Source: Ureibacillus aquaedulcis (GTDB lineage Bacteria; Bacillota; Bacilli; Bacillales_A; Planococcaceae). Taken from it: a stretch of DNA of 64,000 nucleotides. Positions 1-8,943 of the stretch are shown one piece after another. Numbering within the stretch: the first letter of the stretch is position 1; each line of letters begins with the position of its first letter. The notes beneath the pieces were generated by a model. It did not search any database and was not told where the DNA came from. It was given only the letters and a program-made list of their open reading frames with translations. The position numbers and the translations under genes are program-made. The stretch is taken from the NCBI RefSeq assembly GCF_030418165.1, contig NZ_JAUHTQ010000007.1, positions 62,001 to 126,000 on the forward strand. Direction: 5' to 3'.

Positions 1-2694
1 ATCGCCATCTTCACGATTGAAGACTTTAACATCTAGTACAATACCGCCTGCTCCATGAGGTACGCGTAGAGATGTATCGCGAACTTCACGAGCTTTCTCA
101 CCAAAGATAGCATGTAGTAAACGTTCTTCAGCCGTTAACTCAGTTACTCCCTTAGGTGTTACTTTACCTACCAAAATGTCGCCGTCTCGAACTTCCGCAC
201 CAATACGGATAATTCCACGATCATCTAGGTTGCGAAGAGCGTCTTCACCTACGTTTGGAATATCGCGAGTGATTTCTTCCGGTCCTAGTTTTGTATCACG
301 GGATTCTGATTCATATTCTTCAATATGAACTGAAGTATAAACGTCGTCTTTAACAAGACGTTCGTTCATGATGACAGCATCTTCATAGTTGAAACCTTCC
401 CAAGTCATGAAGGCAACTAATACGTTACGGCCAAGTGCAAGTTCACCAAGTTCCATGGAAGGACCATCAGCTAAAATGTCTTTTGGTTTCACGCGATCGC
501 CAACTTTAACAATCGGGCGTTGGTTAATTGAAGTACCGTGGTTTGAACGAGTGAATTTTTGAAGTTTGTATTTCGTTAATTCACCTTTAACTTCTTTACC
601 ATCAATTTCTTCAATACGACGAACGTGGATCGAGCGAGCTTCAACATGTTCAACAATTCCGTGGAATTTATTGACAACAGCGGCTCCTGAGTCACGAGCA
701 TCAACATGTTCCATACCAGTACCAACGAATGGAGCTTCCGGATTTAATAATGGAACTGCTTGACGTTGCATGTTCGCACCCATTAATGCACGGTTAGAGT
801 CATCGTTTTCCAAGAATGGGATACAAGCTGTCGCAGCAGAAACTACTTGTTTAGGTGATACATCCATGTAGTCAACACGGTCTCTTTTGAAAACAGTGTT
901 ATCCCCACGGAAACGCCCTAAAACTTCTTCATTTACAAATGAACCATCAGGATTTAATGGTGAGTTTGCTTGCCCAACGATATAGTTATCTTCTTCATCA
1001 GCAGTTAAGTAATCGATATGTTCCGTTACTTTACCTGTTTCAGGATCCACACGACGGTATGGAGTTTCAATGAAACCAAACTTATTCACTTTTGCGAATG
1101 AAGATAGCGAGTTGATTAACCCAATGTTTGGACCCTCCGGCGTCTCGATCGGACACATACGACCATAGTGGGAGTAGTGAACGTCACGTACTTCCATACC
1201 AGCACGCTCACGCGTTAAACCACCAGGCCCTAATGCAGAAAGACGACGTTTGTGCGTTAACTCTGCCAACGGGTTTGTTTGGTCCATGAATTGCGATAAT
1301 TGAGAGCTTCCGAAGAACTCTTTAATTGAAGCAATAACAGGACGAATATTGATTAATTGTTGAGGTACGATAGACGCTGTGTCGTTAATAGACATACGTT
1401 CACGTACAACACGCTCCATACGGGATAAACCGATACGGAATTGGTTTTGTAACAGCTCACCTACAGAGCGCAAGCGACGGTTACCTAAATGGTCGATATC
1501 ATCTGTATTTCCTACGCCATATAATAAGTTGAAGAAATAAGACATTGAAGCAATTACATCAGCAGGTGTAATATTCTTCACTTCTTCATCAATATAAGCG
1601 TTTGAAATAATATTGATTTCTTTTTGTGCTTCATCATTCGGCGCGAAGATTTTAATTGACTGGATTGTTACGTCTTCTTCTAATACACCACCAACTTGGG
1701 ACAGTGTACGGAAGCCGATTCCATTTTCTAAATAAGGAATGATGCGATCCAGATTACGGCGGTCTAATGTAGTACCCGCTTCAACTAAAATTTCTCCTGT
1801 TTCAGGATCCACAAGAGTTTCTGCAATCGTTTGGTTGAATAAACGATTTTTGATGTGAAGCTTTTTGTTCATTTTATAGCGTCCAACGTTTGCTAAATCA
1901 TAACGTTTAGCATCGAAGAAACGAGAATATAATAAGCTTTTTGCACTTTCAACCGTTGGTGGTTCACCAGGACGAAGACGCTCATAGATTTCTAAAAGCG
2001 CTTTTTCAGTGCTGTCAGTATTATCTTTTTCAAGCGTATTTCTCAGGAATTCGTTGTCACCAAGAATATCAATGATTTCTTGATCGGAACCGAATCCTAA
2101 AGCACGCAATAATACTGTAACCGGCAATTTACGTGTACGATCAATTCGTACATAAACTACATCTTTCGCATCTGTTTCATACTCTAACCAAGCACCACGG
2201 TTTGGAATTACAGTAGCACCAAAGCCTTTTTTACCGTTCTTATCAGTTTTATCATGGAAGTAAACGCTTGGAGAACGAACTAATTGTGAAACAATTACGC
2301 GTTCGGCACCGTTAATTACAAATGTGCCTGTTTCAGTCATTAATGGGAAATCCCCCATGAAAACATCTTGCTCTTTCACTTCATCTGTTTCTTTGTTGTG
2401 GAGACGTACCTTTACACGCAATGGAGCTGCATAAGTTACGTCGCGTTCTTTACACTCATCCACATCATATTTAGGTTCACCTAAACTATAATCGATGAAT
2501 TCAAGTGAAAGATTGCCTGTAAAATCTTCGATTGGAGAAATGTCGCGGAACATCTCACGCAACCCTTCTTCAAGGAACCACTCGTAAGATGCTGTCTGAA
2601 TCTCAATTAAATTCGGAAGCTCCAGCACCTCTTTAATACGCGCAAAGCTTCTACGCTGGCGGTGTTGTCCGTACTGAACTAGTTGACCTGTCAA
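1..2694 (-). CDS. rpoB: RNA polymerase beta subunit (5' part; gene runs off the left edge)
   Basis: Beta subunit of RNA polymerase; with beta' it forms the catalytic cleft. The visible 898 codons are the N-terminal three quarters (Bacillus RpoB is about 1190 residues). The start is TTG at 2694, giving [20 protein letters not shown] as in Bacillales, preceded by GAGGGGTG at normal spacing. The rifampicin pocket lies near 1205-1310 and reads [20 protein letters not shown] followed by [11 protein letters not shown], so the usual resistance positions (D516, H526 and S531 in E. coli numbering) are wild type. The frame is open to base 1 without a stop. It has its own promoter about 200 nt upstream of the start, and rpoC is expected just outside the window. 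Confidence 0.98.
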   Translation of the reverse strand, partial: MTGQLVQYGQHRQRRSFARIKEVLELPNLIEIQTASYEWFLEEGLREMFRDISPIEDFTGNLSLEFIDYSLGEPKYDVDECKERDVTYAAPLRVKVRLHNKETDEVKEQDVFMGDFPLMTETGTFVINGAERVIVSQLVRSPSVYFHDKTDKNGKKGFGATVIPNRGAWLEYETDAKDVVYVRIDRTRKLPVTVLLRALGFGSDQEIIDILGDNEFLRNTLEKDNTDSTEKALLEIYERLRPGEPPTVESAKSLLYSRFFDAKRYDLANVGRYKMNKKLHIKNRLFNQTIAETLVDPETGEILVEAGTTLDRRNLDRIIPYLENGIGFRTLSQVGGVLEEDVTIQSIKIFAPNDEAQKEINIISNAYIDEEVKNITPADVIASMSYFFNLLYGVGNTDDIDHLGNRRLRSVGELLQNQFRIGLSRMERVVRERMSINDTASIVPQQLINIRPVIASIKEFFGSSQLSQFMDQTNPLAELTHKRRLSALGPGGLTRERAGMEVRDVHYSHYGRMCPIETPEGPNIGLINSLSSFAKVNKFGFIETPYRRVDPETGKVTEHIDYLTADEEDNYIVGQANSPLNPDGSFVNEEVLGRFRGDNTVFKRDRVDYMDVSPKQVVSAATACIPFLENDDSNRALMGANMQRQAVPLLNPEAPFVGTGMEHVDARDSGAAVVNKFHGIVEHVEARSIHVRRIEEIDGKEVKGELTKYKLQKFTRSNHGTSINQRPIVKVGDRVKPKDILADGPSMELGELALGRNVLVAFMTWEGFNYEDAVIMNERLVKDDVYTSVHIEEYESESRDTKLGPEEITRDIPNVGEDALRNLDDRGIIRIGAEVRDGDILVGKVTPKGVTELTAEERLLHAIFGEKAREVRDTSLRVPHGAGGIVLDVKVFNREDGD

Positions 2695-2893
2695 CTCATT
2701 CACCCCTCATTAAAGCGATAATAGGTCTTTGCAAAATCATCTAAATGGTGTATGATTTCGAAAGACAAAAAGAAAACGAGTCTTTTCTCAAGAATCATTT
2801 TCGGTTAAACTAAACTTATTCGTGGTAAGTATACCCATATAAATTGCATTGCATACAAAAGGGCAAACTCCCACAAAATAATAATTTTGCATT

Positions 2894-2922
2894 TTATTAT
2901 GTTATCATAGGCGTTTTGTCAA
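2894..2922 (-). promoter_or_regulatory. sigma-A promoter of rpoB
   Basis: On the minus strand TTGACA (2922-2917), a 17-nt spacer and TAATAA (2899-2894) form a near-consensus vegetative promoter. It leaves an rpoB leader of about 190 nt (2695-2887) in which I recognise no named RNA element. It lies in the 290-bp gap between the methyltransferase gene and rpoB, so rpoB can be transcribed apart from the ribosomal protein genes. Confidence 0.75.
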
Positions 2923-2984
2923 GTCAATATTTTATACTCTGGGAACTTTGTTTCCATCTACTTTTTAACATTGATAAAAAAGAA

Positions 2985-3587
2985 TTATTTTTTTGCTCGT
3001 ATAATCCAATAACCCTTCTTCTTCTCGACTACTTCAACTTCTGCAAACTTTTCTTCCAAATAATTCATCGTAGATGGCGCACCTTGTTTCTTTTGGATAA
3101 CAATCCACAATTCCCCGCCAATCGCCAGCTTCTCATAAGCACCGTCATAAAATCTAAAAACAGTTTCCTTGCCTGCACGAATTGGTGGATTTGTTAAAAT
3201 TGCGGCCACTTGTAATCCTTCTTCTACAGAAGCAAGACCATCACTTTCAAAAATTCGTACATTTTGAACTCCGTTTATTTGCGCATTTTTCTTCGATAGC
3301 GCAACCGCTCTTTCATTGATATCCATCATATGGACGATACGGTCTTGGTACTGTTTTGCAATTGACAGTCCGATCGGCCCATAACCGCAGCCAACATCCA
3401 AGATTGCACCTTCCATTTCAGGAGCTTGAAACGTTTCAATTAAAACACGGGATCCAAAATCTACTTCGCTTTTACTAAAAACTCCCGAATCCGTTTCAAA
3501 TACAAACGTATTTCCGAGTAACGTAAATTTCCATTGGCGTGGTTTACTTTCAGTTTGAGGCTTATTTGAATAATAGTGTTCAGACAT
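2985..3587 (-). CDS. Class I SAM-dependent methyltransferase, RsmC-like (YbxB)
   Basis: A 200-residue Rossmann methyltransferase of the RsmC/YbxB family, which methylates a 16S rRNA guanine in the E. coli homologue. Motif I is DVGCGYGPIGLSIA and the catalytic motif is TNPPIRAGK (NPPx, typical of N2-guanine enzymes). The region SGVFSKSEVDFGSR is the family's conserved N-terminal block. A GTG two codons upstream (3593) is in frame, but the ATG at 3587 gives MSEHYYSNKP as in Bacillus YbxB and stands 10 nt from GAGGAGG. The gene lies between rplL and rpoB, its usual place in Bacilli. Assignment to RsmC activity is by family, not by site-specific evidence. Confidence 0.88.
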   Translation of the reverse strand: MSEHYYSNKPQTESKPRQWKFTLLGNTFVFETDSGVFSKSEVDFGSRVLIETFQAPEMEGAILDVGCGYGPIGLSIAKQYQDRIVHMMDINERAVALSKKNAQINGVQNVRIFESDGLASVEEGLQVAAILTNPPIRAGKETVFRFYDGAYEKLAIGGELWIVIQKKQGAPSTMNYLEEKFAEVEVVEKKKGYWIIRAKK

Positions 3588-3615
3588 CTGCACGTGCCCT
3601 CCTCAAAGAAAATGA

Positions 3616-3643
3616 AGAAAGCCCGTCAAAAAGACGAGCTTTC
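3616..3643 (-). terminator. Hairpin terminator/attenuator after rplL
   Basis: AGAAAGC..CGTC pairs with GACG..GCTTTCT around a TTTTT loop, followed by a T-rich run on the minus strand. It sits between rplL and the methyltransferase gene, and would lower read-through from the very strongly expressed ribosomal protein genes. Confidence 0.7.
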
Positions 3644-3673
3644 TTTATTTATTGAAAATAAGGTAATAAGAAA

Positions 3674-4036
3674 TTATTTAACTTCGATTGAAGCGCCAAC
3701 TTCTTCAAGTTTAGCTTTCATTTCTTCTGCTTCTTCTTTAGATACGCCTTCTTTTAATGCTTTAGGAGCGTTATCTACTACTTCTTTAGCTTCTTTTAAG
3801 CCAAGACCAGTGATTTCACGTACCACTTTGATTACTTTGATTTTTTGGTCACCAGCAGATGCTAGTACTACGTCAAATTCAGTTTTTTCTTCAGCAGCAG
3901 CTGCACCAGCGCCACCTACTACTGCTACAGGAGCAGCAGCTGTTACACCGAATTCTTCTTCGATTGCTTTTACTAAATCGTTTAACTCAAGAACTGTCAT
4001 AGCTTTGATAGCTTCTAAGATTTGATCTTTGTTCAT
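3674..4036 (-). CDS. rplL: Ribosomal protein bL12 (L7/L12)
   Basis: The 120-residue stalk protein that recruits translation factors to the ribosome. N-terminal dimerisation helices ([20 protein letters not shown]) are followed by an Ala/Gly-rich hinge at about residues 33-50 and the C-terminal domain with the conserved [18 protein letters not shown] segment that contacts EF-G and EF-Tu. Length and sequence are typical of Bacillales. It lies 80 nt downstream of rplJ with a clear AGGAGG in front of the ATG, and the two are co-transcribed under the L10 leader. Confidence 0.98.
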   Translation of the reverse strand: MNKDQILEAIKAMTVLELNDLVKAIEEEFGVTAAAPVAVVGGAGAAAAEEKTEFDVVLASAGDQKIKVIKVVREITGLGLKEAKEVVDNAPKALKEGVSKEEAEEMKAKLEEVGASIEVK

Positions 4037-4116
4037 TTTATTTTCCTCCTATATGGATGTTGTAATTTTATTAGGCGATTTGCCCTAGGTTTGTTGTTTT
4101 GAAGTTTAGGCTGCTA

Positions 4117-4617
4117 TTAAGCACCTTGTTCTTCTTTTTGCTCTGCAACAGCTTTTGTTGCAAGGGCGAAATTGCGCATTGGCGCTTGAAGTACAGATAA
4201 AAGCATAGATAGTAAACCTTCGCGTGATGGAAGTTCAGCAAGAGCTTTCACATCATCAGCTGAAGATACGTTACCTTCGATGATACCTGCTTTGATTTCA
4301 AGAGCTTCGTTCTTTTTAGCGAACTCGTTGATGATTTTCGCTGGAGCTACTACGTCTTCGTTAGAGAACGCAACAGCGTTTGGACCAGTTAGGAATTCGT
4401 TGATTCCTTCAACACCAGCGATTTCAGATGCACGACGAGTTAAAGTGTTTTTGTATACTTTGAACTCAACACCCGCTTCGCGAAGTTGTTTACGAAGTTC
4501 TGTAACTTGACCAACAGTTAAACCACGGTAATCCACTACAACTACAGAAGCTGCAGCTTGGAATTTATCAGCGATTTCTTGTACAACTGCTTTTTTTGTT
4601 TCGATTACATTGCTCAT
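4117..4617 (-). CDS. rplJ: Ribosomal protein uL10
   Basis: The 166-residue anchor of the L7/L12 stalk on 23S rRNA. The N-terminal domain contains [20 protein letters not shown] and [11 protein letters not shown], both diagnostic. The C-terminal helix (from about residue 135, [20 protein letters not shown]) binds L12 dimers. A GTG three codons upstream is in frame, but the ATG at 4617 is 8 nt from AGGAGG and gives the family start MSNVIETKK. The L10(L12)4 complex is known to bind the leader directly upstream, so the gene is expected to be autoregulated. Confidence 0.97.
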   Translation of the reverse strand: MSNVIETKKAVVQEIADKFQAAASVVVVDYRGLTVGQVTELRKQLREAGVEFKVYKNTLTRRASEIAGVEGINEFLTGPNAVAFSNEDVVAPAKIINEFAKKNEALEIKAGIIEGNVSSADDVKALAELPSREGLLSMLLSVLQAPMRNFALATKAVAEQKEEQGA

Positions 4618-4650
4618 GATTGACACCTCCTATTAGAATGGGTCATTTAT

Positions 4651-4695
4651 ACCGACAAAAGAAAAGCCTCTAGCCATACAAAGTAGACTAGAGGC
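4651..4695 (-). terminator. Attenuator terminator of the L10 leader
   Basis: GCCTCTAG (4695-4688) and CTAGAGGC (4672-4665) form a perfect 8-bp stem, followed by a T-rich run (TTTTCTTTTGT) just before the rplJ ribosome binding site. It is the regulated terminator expected at the 3' end of an L10 leader. Confidence 0.85.
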
Positions 4696-4810
4696 GGAAA
4701 ATTCATCATCTTAAAAGAATCCGATTTCTGTGTCCTCGGTAGGGAAATTTAAGTGCATAGCACCCCTACTGTCTACGGTACAAATGGATATTCACAACGT
4801 CATCCATCTT
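4651..4810 (-). ncRNA. L10 leader (ribosomal protein leader with attenuator)
   Basis: The minus strand carries the L10-leader signature: ACCGTAGACAGTAGG... pairs with CCTACCGAGGA around a region with GTGCTATGCACTTAAAT, followed downstream by an intrinsic terminator. In Bacillus this RNA binds L10(L12)4 and controls rplJ-rplL. Boundaries are approximate. The element fills the gap between rplA and rplJ. Confidence 0.85.
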
Positions 4811-4860
4811 ATCAAGAAAGATAATTGTTGTCAACATTATTTATAAATTACTTTATATTA

Positions 4861-5559
4861 TTATTTTACAACTACGCTAGCAGCATCAATTTTCACTGAT
4901 GGTCCCATTGTTGATGTAACATTTACAGATTTCATGTAAGTACCTTTAGCTGCTGCAGGTTTTGCTTTTTGAACTACGTCAAATACAGCCAAGAAGTTTT
5001 CAACTAATTTTTCAGTTTCGAATGAAACTTTACCGATAGGAGCGTGGATGATACCAGCTTTGTCAGCGCGGTATTCTACTTTACCAGCTTTAATTTCGTT
5101 GATTGCTTTAGTTACGTCAAAAGTAACTGTACCAGTTTTAGGGTTTGGCATTAAACCTTTAGGTCCTAATACACGACCAAGTTTACCAACTTCACCCATC
5201 ATGTCAGGAGTTGCAACGATTACATCAAACTCGAACCAACCTTGTTGGATTTTGCTGATGTATTCTGCATCGCCTACATAGTCAGCACCAGCTGCTTCAG
5301 CTTCTTTAAGCTTGTCGCCTTTAGCGAATACTAATACGCGTTGAGTTTTACCAGTACCGTTTGGAAGCACTACTGCTCCACGGATTTGTTGGTCATTTTT
5401 ACGAGTATCGATACCAAGTCTGAAAGCAACTTCAACTGTCGCATCAAATTTTACTGTGCTTGTTTGTTTTGCTAAAGCGATTGCTTCTTCAGCAGTATAT
5501 AAAGTTGAACGATCAACTAATTTAGCTGCTTCTTGCAGTCTTTTACCTTTTTTTACCAT
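4861..5559 (-). CDS. rplA: Ribosomal protein uL1
   Basis: A 232-residue L1-stalk protein that moves deacylated tRNA out of the E site, and a translational repressor of the L11 operon in several bacteria. The frame opens 15 codons upstream, but the ATG at 5559 gives [20 protein letters not shown], the family start, and is preceded by AAGGAGG at good spacing. The conserved core [20 protein letters not shown] and [14 protein letters not shown] is present. It follows rplK by 139 nt, a gap that contains a hairpin and a motif shared with the rplK leader. Confidence 0.98.
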   Translation of the reverse strand: MVKKGKRLQEAAKLVDRSTLYTAEEAIALAKQTSTVKFDATVEVAFRLGIDTRKNDQQIRGAVVLPNGTGKTQRVLVFAKGDKLKEAEAAGADYVGDAEYISKIQQGWFEFDVIVATPDMMGEVGKLGRVLGPKGLMPNPKTGTVTFDVTKAINEIKAGKVEYRADKAGIIHAPIGKVSFETEKLVENFLAVFDVVQKAKPAAAKGTYMKSVNVTSTMGPSVKIDAASVVVK

Positions 5560-5596
5560 TATAATTTCCTCCTTGATTGTGGTTATAGCGGATATT

Positions 5597-5647
5597 CCTC
5601 CCACGAATAGAGGTTGCGCTTGTTCCCAAAGAACTTACCGCAACCTC
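5597..5647 (-). promoter_or_regulatory. Candidate structured leader of rplA (hairpin plus GTGGGAGG)
   Basis: GAGGTTGCG (5647-5639) pairs perfectly with CGCAACCTC (5618-5610), with a short inner GTTC/GAAC stem. The motif GTGGGAGG (5604-5597) follows at once on the minus strand. No T-run follows, so it is not a terminator. The same GTGGGAGG occurs in the rplK leader (6175-6168). A role as an L1 binding site is inference. Confidence 0.4.
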
Positions 5648-5698
5648 CAAAAAACAAAAGCCTTCTAATCATCAAGTAAACCAGATATTCGTTACGAA

Positions 5699-6124
5699 TT
5701 AGTCTTCGATAACGATACCCATGCTGCGTGCTGTACCTTCAACCATCGCCATAGCTGATTCAACTGAAGCAGCGTTTAGGTCTGGCATTTTTTGTTCAGC
5801 GATTTCGCGCACTTTATCACGTTTAACCGTTGCAACTTTTTTACGGTTAGGTTCACCTGATCCAGATTGGATACCTGCTGCTACTTTAAGTAACACTGCT
5901 GCAGGTGGAGTTTTTGTAATGAAAGTGAAAGAACGGTCTTCGAAAACTGTGATTTCAACTGGGATAATTAAACCAGCTTGATCAGCAGTACGAGCATTGA
6001 ACTCCTTACAGAATCCCATGATATTAACACCTGCTTGACCTAATGCAGGACCAACCGGTGGAGCTGGATTAGCTTTACCAGCAGGGATTTGAAGTTTTAC
6101 AATTTTAATAACTTTTTTAGCCAC
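5699..6124 (-). CDS. rplK: Ribosomal protein uL11
   Basis: A 141-residue protein of the GTPase-associated centre; in related bacteria it is also needed for RelA activation and is the target region of thiostrepton. [20 protein letters not shown] followed by [20 protein letters not shown] is the canonical N-terminus. The frame is open upstream, but the GTG at 6124 (read as Met) is 8 nt from AAGGAGG and fits the family length exactly. It heads the rplK-rplA unit after nusG. Confidence 0.97.
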   Translation of the reverse strand: MAKKVIKIVKLQIPAGKANPAPPVGPALGQAGVNIMGFCKEFNARTADQAGLIIPVEITVFEDRSFTFITKTPPAAVLLKVAAGIQSGSGEPNRKKVATVKRDKVREIAEQKMPDLNAASVESAMAMVEGTARSMGIVIED

Positions 6125-6329
6125 GAGACACACCTCCTTAAGTCCGTGATGTGGTAATTGGGTTGCCCCTCCCACTCAATATCTGTCTGTCAGCTAATTG
6201 CCGATAACATTAAAAGATTAATTTTCATTGACAAACTATCCTTGGACAGTCTGACCTATGAAATGATACCACTTTTAATTTATATAAGCAAGTATAATCT
6301 TATTGAAAATTACTTAACGTGCACAAGCA

Positions 6330-6866
6330 CTATAATTTTTGAATTTGTTCAAAGTCAAGTTCCATCTTTGTTTCGCGGCCGAACATATCGACACTAACTT
6401 TAACTTTTCCTTTGTCTACATCGATTTCTTCTACTTTACCTTGGAAATGAGCAAACGGTCCTTCCAGTACTTCGACTACTTCGCCGACAGTTATATCCAA
6501 TTCGCCAACTGTTTTTTTCGAAATACCCATTTGACGCAGCAAACGATCCACCTCTTCAGGTAATAGAGGTGTTGGTTTTGCCCCACCGCCCGAAGAACCG
6601 ATAAATCCTGTCACACCCGGCGTGTTACGCACAACATACCACGACTCATCAGTCAAGATCATTTCCACTAAAACGTAACCAGGGAAAACTTTACGCATTA
6701 CCGTTTTCTTTTTACCGTCTTTTAGATCTGTTTCTTCGTGTTCTGGAACAATTACGCGGAAGATATTATCCTGCATCCCCATTGTTTCAACACGTTTTTC
6801 AAGATTTGCTTTCACACGATTTTCATAACCTGAATAAGTATGAACTACATACCATCTTTTTTCCAT
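6330..6866 (-). CDS. nusG: Transcription elongation/pausing factor NusG
   Basis: A 178-residue NusG with an NGN domain (MEKRWYVVHTYSGYENRVKA; FPGYVLVEM; VRNTPGVTGFIGSS) and a C-terminal KOW domain (VGEVVEVLEGPFAHFQGKVE). In Bacillus it stimulates pausing and couples to the ribosome. The ATG at 6866 gives the exact family N-terminus, but the only good Shine-Dalgarno (GGAGGG, 6897-6892) lies about 25 nt upstream, separated by a perfect 5-bp hairpin (see the separate entry). The in-frame ATG at 6908 would add 14 residues (MIKEGRTFSPAND) absent from the family. I see no terminator between nusG and rplK. Confidence 0.96.
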   Translation of the reverse strand: MEKRWYVVHTYSGYENRVKANLEKRVETMGMQDNIFRVIVPEHEETDLKDGKKKTVMRKVFPGYVLVEMILTDESWYVVRNTPGVTGFIGSSGGGAKPTPLLPEEVDRLLRQMGISKKTVGELDITVGEVVEVLEGPFAHFQGKVEEIDVDKGKVKVSVDMFGRETKMELDFEQIQKL

Positions 6867-6875
6867 ATCGTTTGC

Positions 6876-6897
6876 CGGACTAAATGTCCGTCCCTCC
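6876..6897 (-). promoter_or_regulatory. Shine-Dalgarno plus spacer hairpin in front of nusG
   Basis: Minus strand: AAGGAGGG, then CGGAC-ATTTA-GTCCG (6890-6876), then GCAAACGAT and the ATG (6866). The 5-bp stem is perfect. Without the 15-nt hairpin the SD would stand about 11 nt from the ATG; with it the linear distance is over 20 nt. A folded spacer that restores a workable distance is inferred. Confidence 0.5.
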
Positions 6898-7030
6898 TTT
6901 ATCATCACATACGTCCTAGTGAGCTTTTATATAAATACTAAAGAAATTTAGTTGAATCATTATATAATATATCCCTCATGCTTTTGGCGGTAGAGCGTAT
7001 TTTTTGTTTAATATAAACCTAAAACAAATG

Positions 7031-7059
7031 AAAAAAACCCGTTAACATTCAAAGACGGG
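7031..7059 (-). terminator. Terminator between secE and nusG
   Basis: CCCGT (7059-7055 complement) and ACGGG (7042-7038 complement) flank a 12-nt loop and are followed by TTTTTTT on the minus strand. The stem is short but the T-run is good, so partial termination after secE is likely and nusG may have a further promoter in 6910-7030. Confidence 0.55.
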
Positions 7060-7086
7060 CCATTTTCAAAATATTAACAATTCAAT

Positions 7087-7272
7087 TTATAAATCGATAT
7101 ACCAGCGGAATAGTTCCGAAACACCTAAGTCAACCAGCACAAAAAAGATAGCCATAACAATTACTGTTGAAACTACGACAACTGTATATTTTGTAAGCTC
7201 TTTACTTTTTGGCCAGCTTGTCTTCCTCATTTCAGACATTACATCTGATAGAAACTGTTTAATCTTGCCCAT
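7087..7272 (-). CDS. secE: Preprotein translocase subunit SecE
   Basis: A 61-residue single-span SecE that clamps the two halves of SecY in the membrane. The cytoplasmic amphipathic helix carries the conserved SEMRKTSWPKSKELTKYT, followed by one membrane segment (VVVVSTVIVMAIFFVLVDLG). The length is typical of Gram-positive SecE. It lies downstream of rpmG with a 197-bp gap (7273-7469) in which I recognise nothing, and upstream of nusG. Confidence 0.96.
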   Translation of the reverse strand: MGKIKQFLSDVMSEMRKTSWPKSKELTKYTVVVVSTVIVMAIFFVLVDLGVSELFRWYIDL

Positions 7273-7469
7273 TCTAGCTTAACCTCCGAACAAATCATCT
7301 ATTCTATGTTTCAATCTAATTTACTAAATCAAATGCGAAATGGCGGTAATTGTTCGCCGAAAATTTTTGAATACATTCGATAAACTTCGCAACATCCACG
7401 TATAACTTCAATTTTGCAGTTTGAATACGTATAGAGTTATAGAACGATTCGTATTCATTGGAAGTAGCA

Positions 7470-7616
7470 TTATCGAGTTTGCTTATGCACCGTATGTTCA
7501 TTGCAATGTGAACAAAACTTTTTCAATTCGAGGCGTTCATTTGCACTGGCTCTTTCAGGAACTGAATAGTTTCGGGAACCACATTTTTCACAACATAAAA
7601 CAATTTTTTTTGGCAT
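7470..7616 (-). CDS. rpmG: Ribosomal protein bL33, zinc-binding type
   Basis: A 48-residue protein MPKKIVLCCEKCGSRNYSV...RLELKKFCSHCNEHTVHKQTR. Two CxxC pairs (CEKC and CSHC) make it the zinc-ribbon (C+) form of L33, the type replaced by C-minus paralogues under zinc limitation in Bacillus. It is in the usual place between sigH and secE. The ATG at 7616 is preceded by AGGTG about 11 nt upstream, and the stop TAA is at 7472-7470. It is too short to be found by an ORF-length cut-off. Confidence 0.95.
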   Translation of the reverse strand: MPKKIVLCCEKCGSRNYSVPERASANERLELKKFCSHCNEHTVHKQTR

Positions 7617-7702
7617 TTTTGAGAATTCACCTATTTTTTGCATTTTGTCTTTTAAAGACTAACACCTAAACCTATTGCTGTCAATAAGGGCATAGTTTTG
7701 CT

Positions 7703-8350
7703 CTAGCTCTGCTCACCTATTTCCAGGTGACGCTCAAGCTTCCGTTTTACACGTTGGAGAGCATTATCAATCGACTTGACGTGACGATTCAATTCTTCGG
7801 AAATCTCATTATAGGATTGTCCATCTAAGTATAAGGCTAGAACTTGTTGTTCCAGCTCACTCAAAATTTCGCCTATTTTTTCTTCGAGATGAGAATATTC
7901 CTCCCGATTGATCATTAAATGTACCGGGTCCTCCGACTCTGAACTAATGATGACATCCATTAATGTTCTATCAGATTCTTCATCATAGATTGGTTTATCA
8001 AGAGAAACATAGGAATTAAGCGGGATATGCTTTTGACGCGTCGCTGTTTTAATTGCAGTAATAATTTGACGTGTAATACAAAGCTCCGCAAACGCTCTGA
8101 AAGAGGACAGCTTGTCCCCCTTAAAATCTCTTATCGATTTATATAAACCTATCATTCCTTCTTGAATGATATCTTCCTTATCTGCTCCAATCAAAAAATA
8201 GGAGCGCGCCTTCGCTTTGACAAACAGTCGATATTTCGTAATTAAGTAATCTAACGCCTCTGTATTCCCATGATGTACTTCTTCAATAAGCTGTTCATCT
8301 GAAAGGTCTTCAAATCGTTGCAACACTTGTGTTTGACTCTCTTTTAGCAT
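7703..8350 (-). CDS. sigH: RNA polymerase sigma-H (transition-state/sporulation sigma factor)
   Basis: A sigma-70 family factor that in Bacillus directs spo0A, kinA and competence genes at entry into stationary phase. Region 2 (LDYLITKYRLFVKAKARSYF, then DKEDIIQEGMIGLYKSIRDF) and region 4 (LEQQVLALYLDGQSYNEISE followed by ELNRHVKSIDNALQRVKRKL) are nearly identical to Bacillus SigH. Start choice: GTG 8359, ATG 8356 and ATG 8350 are in frame; only 8350 stands 6 nt from the GGGGTG ribosome site, but the upstream ones remain possible. It sits downstream of rae1, in its conserved place. Confidence 0.95.
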   Translation of the reverse strand: MLKESQTQVLQRFEDLSDEQLIEEVHHGNTEALDYLITKYRLFVKAKARSYFLIGADKEDIIQEGMIGLYKSIRDFKGDKLSSFRAFAELCITRQIITAIKTATRQKHIPLNSYVSLDKPIYDEESDRTLMDVIISSESEDPVHLMINREEYSHLEEKIGEILSELEQQVLALYLDGQSYNEISEELNRHVKSIDNALQRVKRKLERHLEIGEQS

Positions 8351-8422
8351 CGGCATCACCCCAGAACGTTCGTATAGTGTTAGGAATAGTATAACGGAAC
8401 TGGAAAATATAGGTCAACCTAG

Positions 8423-8935
8423 TTATTTTAAACCTCTTCTCCATTTCTCAAAAGCTAGCTCTACTTCTTTCGATAATTGAATCCTAGATTTCGGTTTTTC
8501 TTCATGGGTTGTTTTAACTGTTTGCGTGATATTCGATTTAATAATTTCCATTTCGATTTCTAGTTCCCTCGCCGACTTGCGAAGGGCACCATTTCCGAAA
8601 ATGACGTTTTGCTCTGTCATATCGGAAGTAGCTACATAGATTTGTATTTTGCGTCCCTTTAACTCATTTGTCAGTTTTTCGATTCGTTCATCGGCTGTTT
8701 CGTTTTTTCTAGTATAAATGATTTCAACCGCGCTTTGTACATAGGTTTGTTGCACTCCAGGAACCAGGTGGGCATCAAACACAACAATCACTCGCCCCCC
8801 CATGGCAGCTTTGTATTCTGCCATGAGTTCCAGCAAGCGATTGCGTGCTTCTTCAAAATTTGTATCTCGGAGAGGGCGCAATTCCTTCCATGCCCCAATC
8901 ATATTGTAGCCGTCAACAATTAAAATTGTTTGCAT
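8423..8935 (-). CDS. rae1: NYN-domain endoribonuclease Rae1 (YacP)
   Basis: A 170-residue PIN/NYN nuclease. In Bacillus, Rae1 enters the ribosomal A site and cleaves mRNA in a translation-dependent way. The sequence has the NYN acidic residues: ILIVDGYNMIGAW at the N-terminus, VIVVFDAHLVPG near residue 50, and IYVATSDMTEQNVIFGNGA near residue 100. The C-terminal tail is basic and helical. It starts 8 nt after the rlmB stop and belongs to the cysS-mrnC-rlmB-rae1-sigH run. Confidence 0.93.
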   Translation of the reverse strand: MQTILIVDGYNMIGAWKELRPLRDTNFEEARNRLLELMAEYKAAMGGRVIVVFDAHLVPGVQQTYVQSAVEIIYTRKNETADERIEKLTNELKGRKIQIYVATSDMTEQNVIFGNGALRKSARELEIEMEIIKSNITQTVKTTHEEKPKSRIQLSKEVELAFEKWRRGLK

Positions 8936-8943
8936 GATACAAC

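Noticed and set aside
1205-1310. Rifampicin-resistance changes in rpoB
   Set aside because: The region encodes the wild-type sequence at all common resistance positions.
2844-3197. 117-codon plus-strand frame overlapping the methyltransferase gene and the rpoB promoter
   Set aside because: It covers the rpoB promoter and the end of a solid gene, with no ribosome site and AT-driven composition.
7316-7501. 61-codon minus-strand frame between rpmG and secE
   Set aside because: It overlaps the end of rpmG, has no family likeness and no ribosome site; the gap is more likely leader or regulatory DNA.
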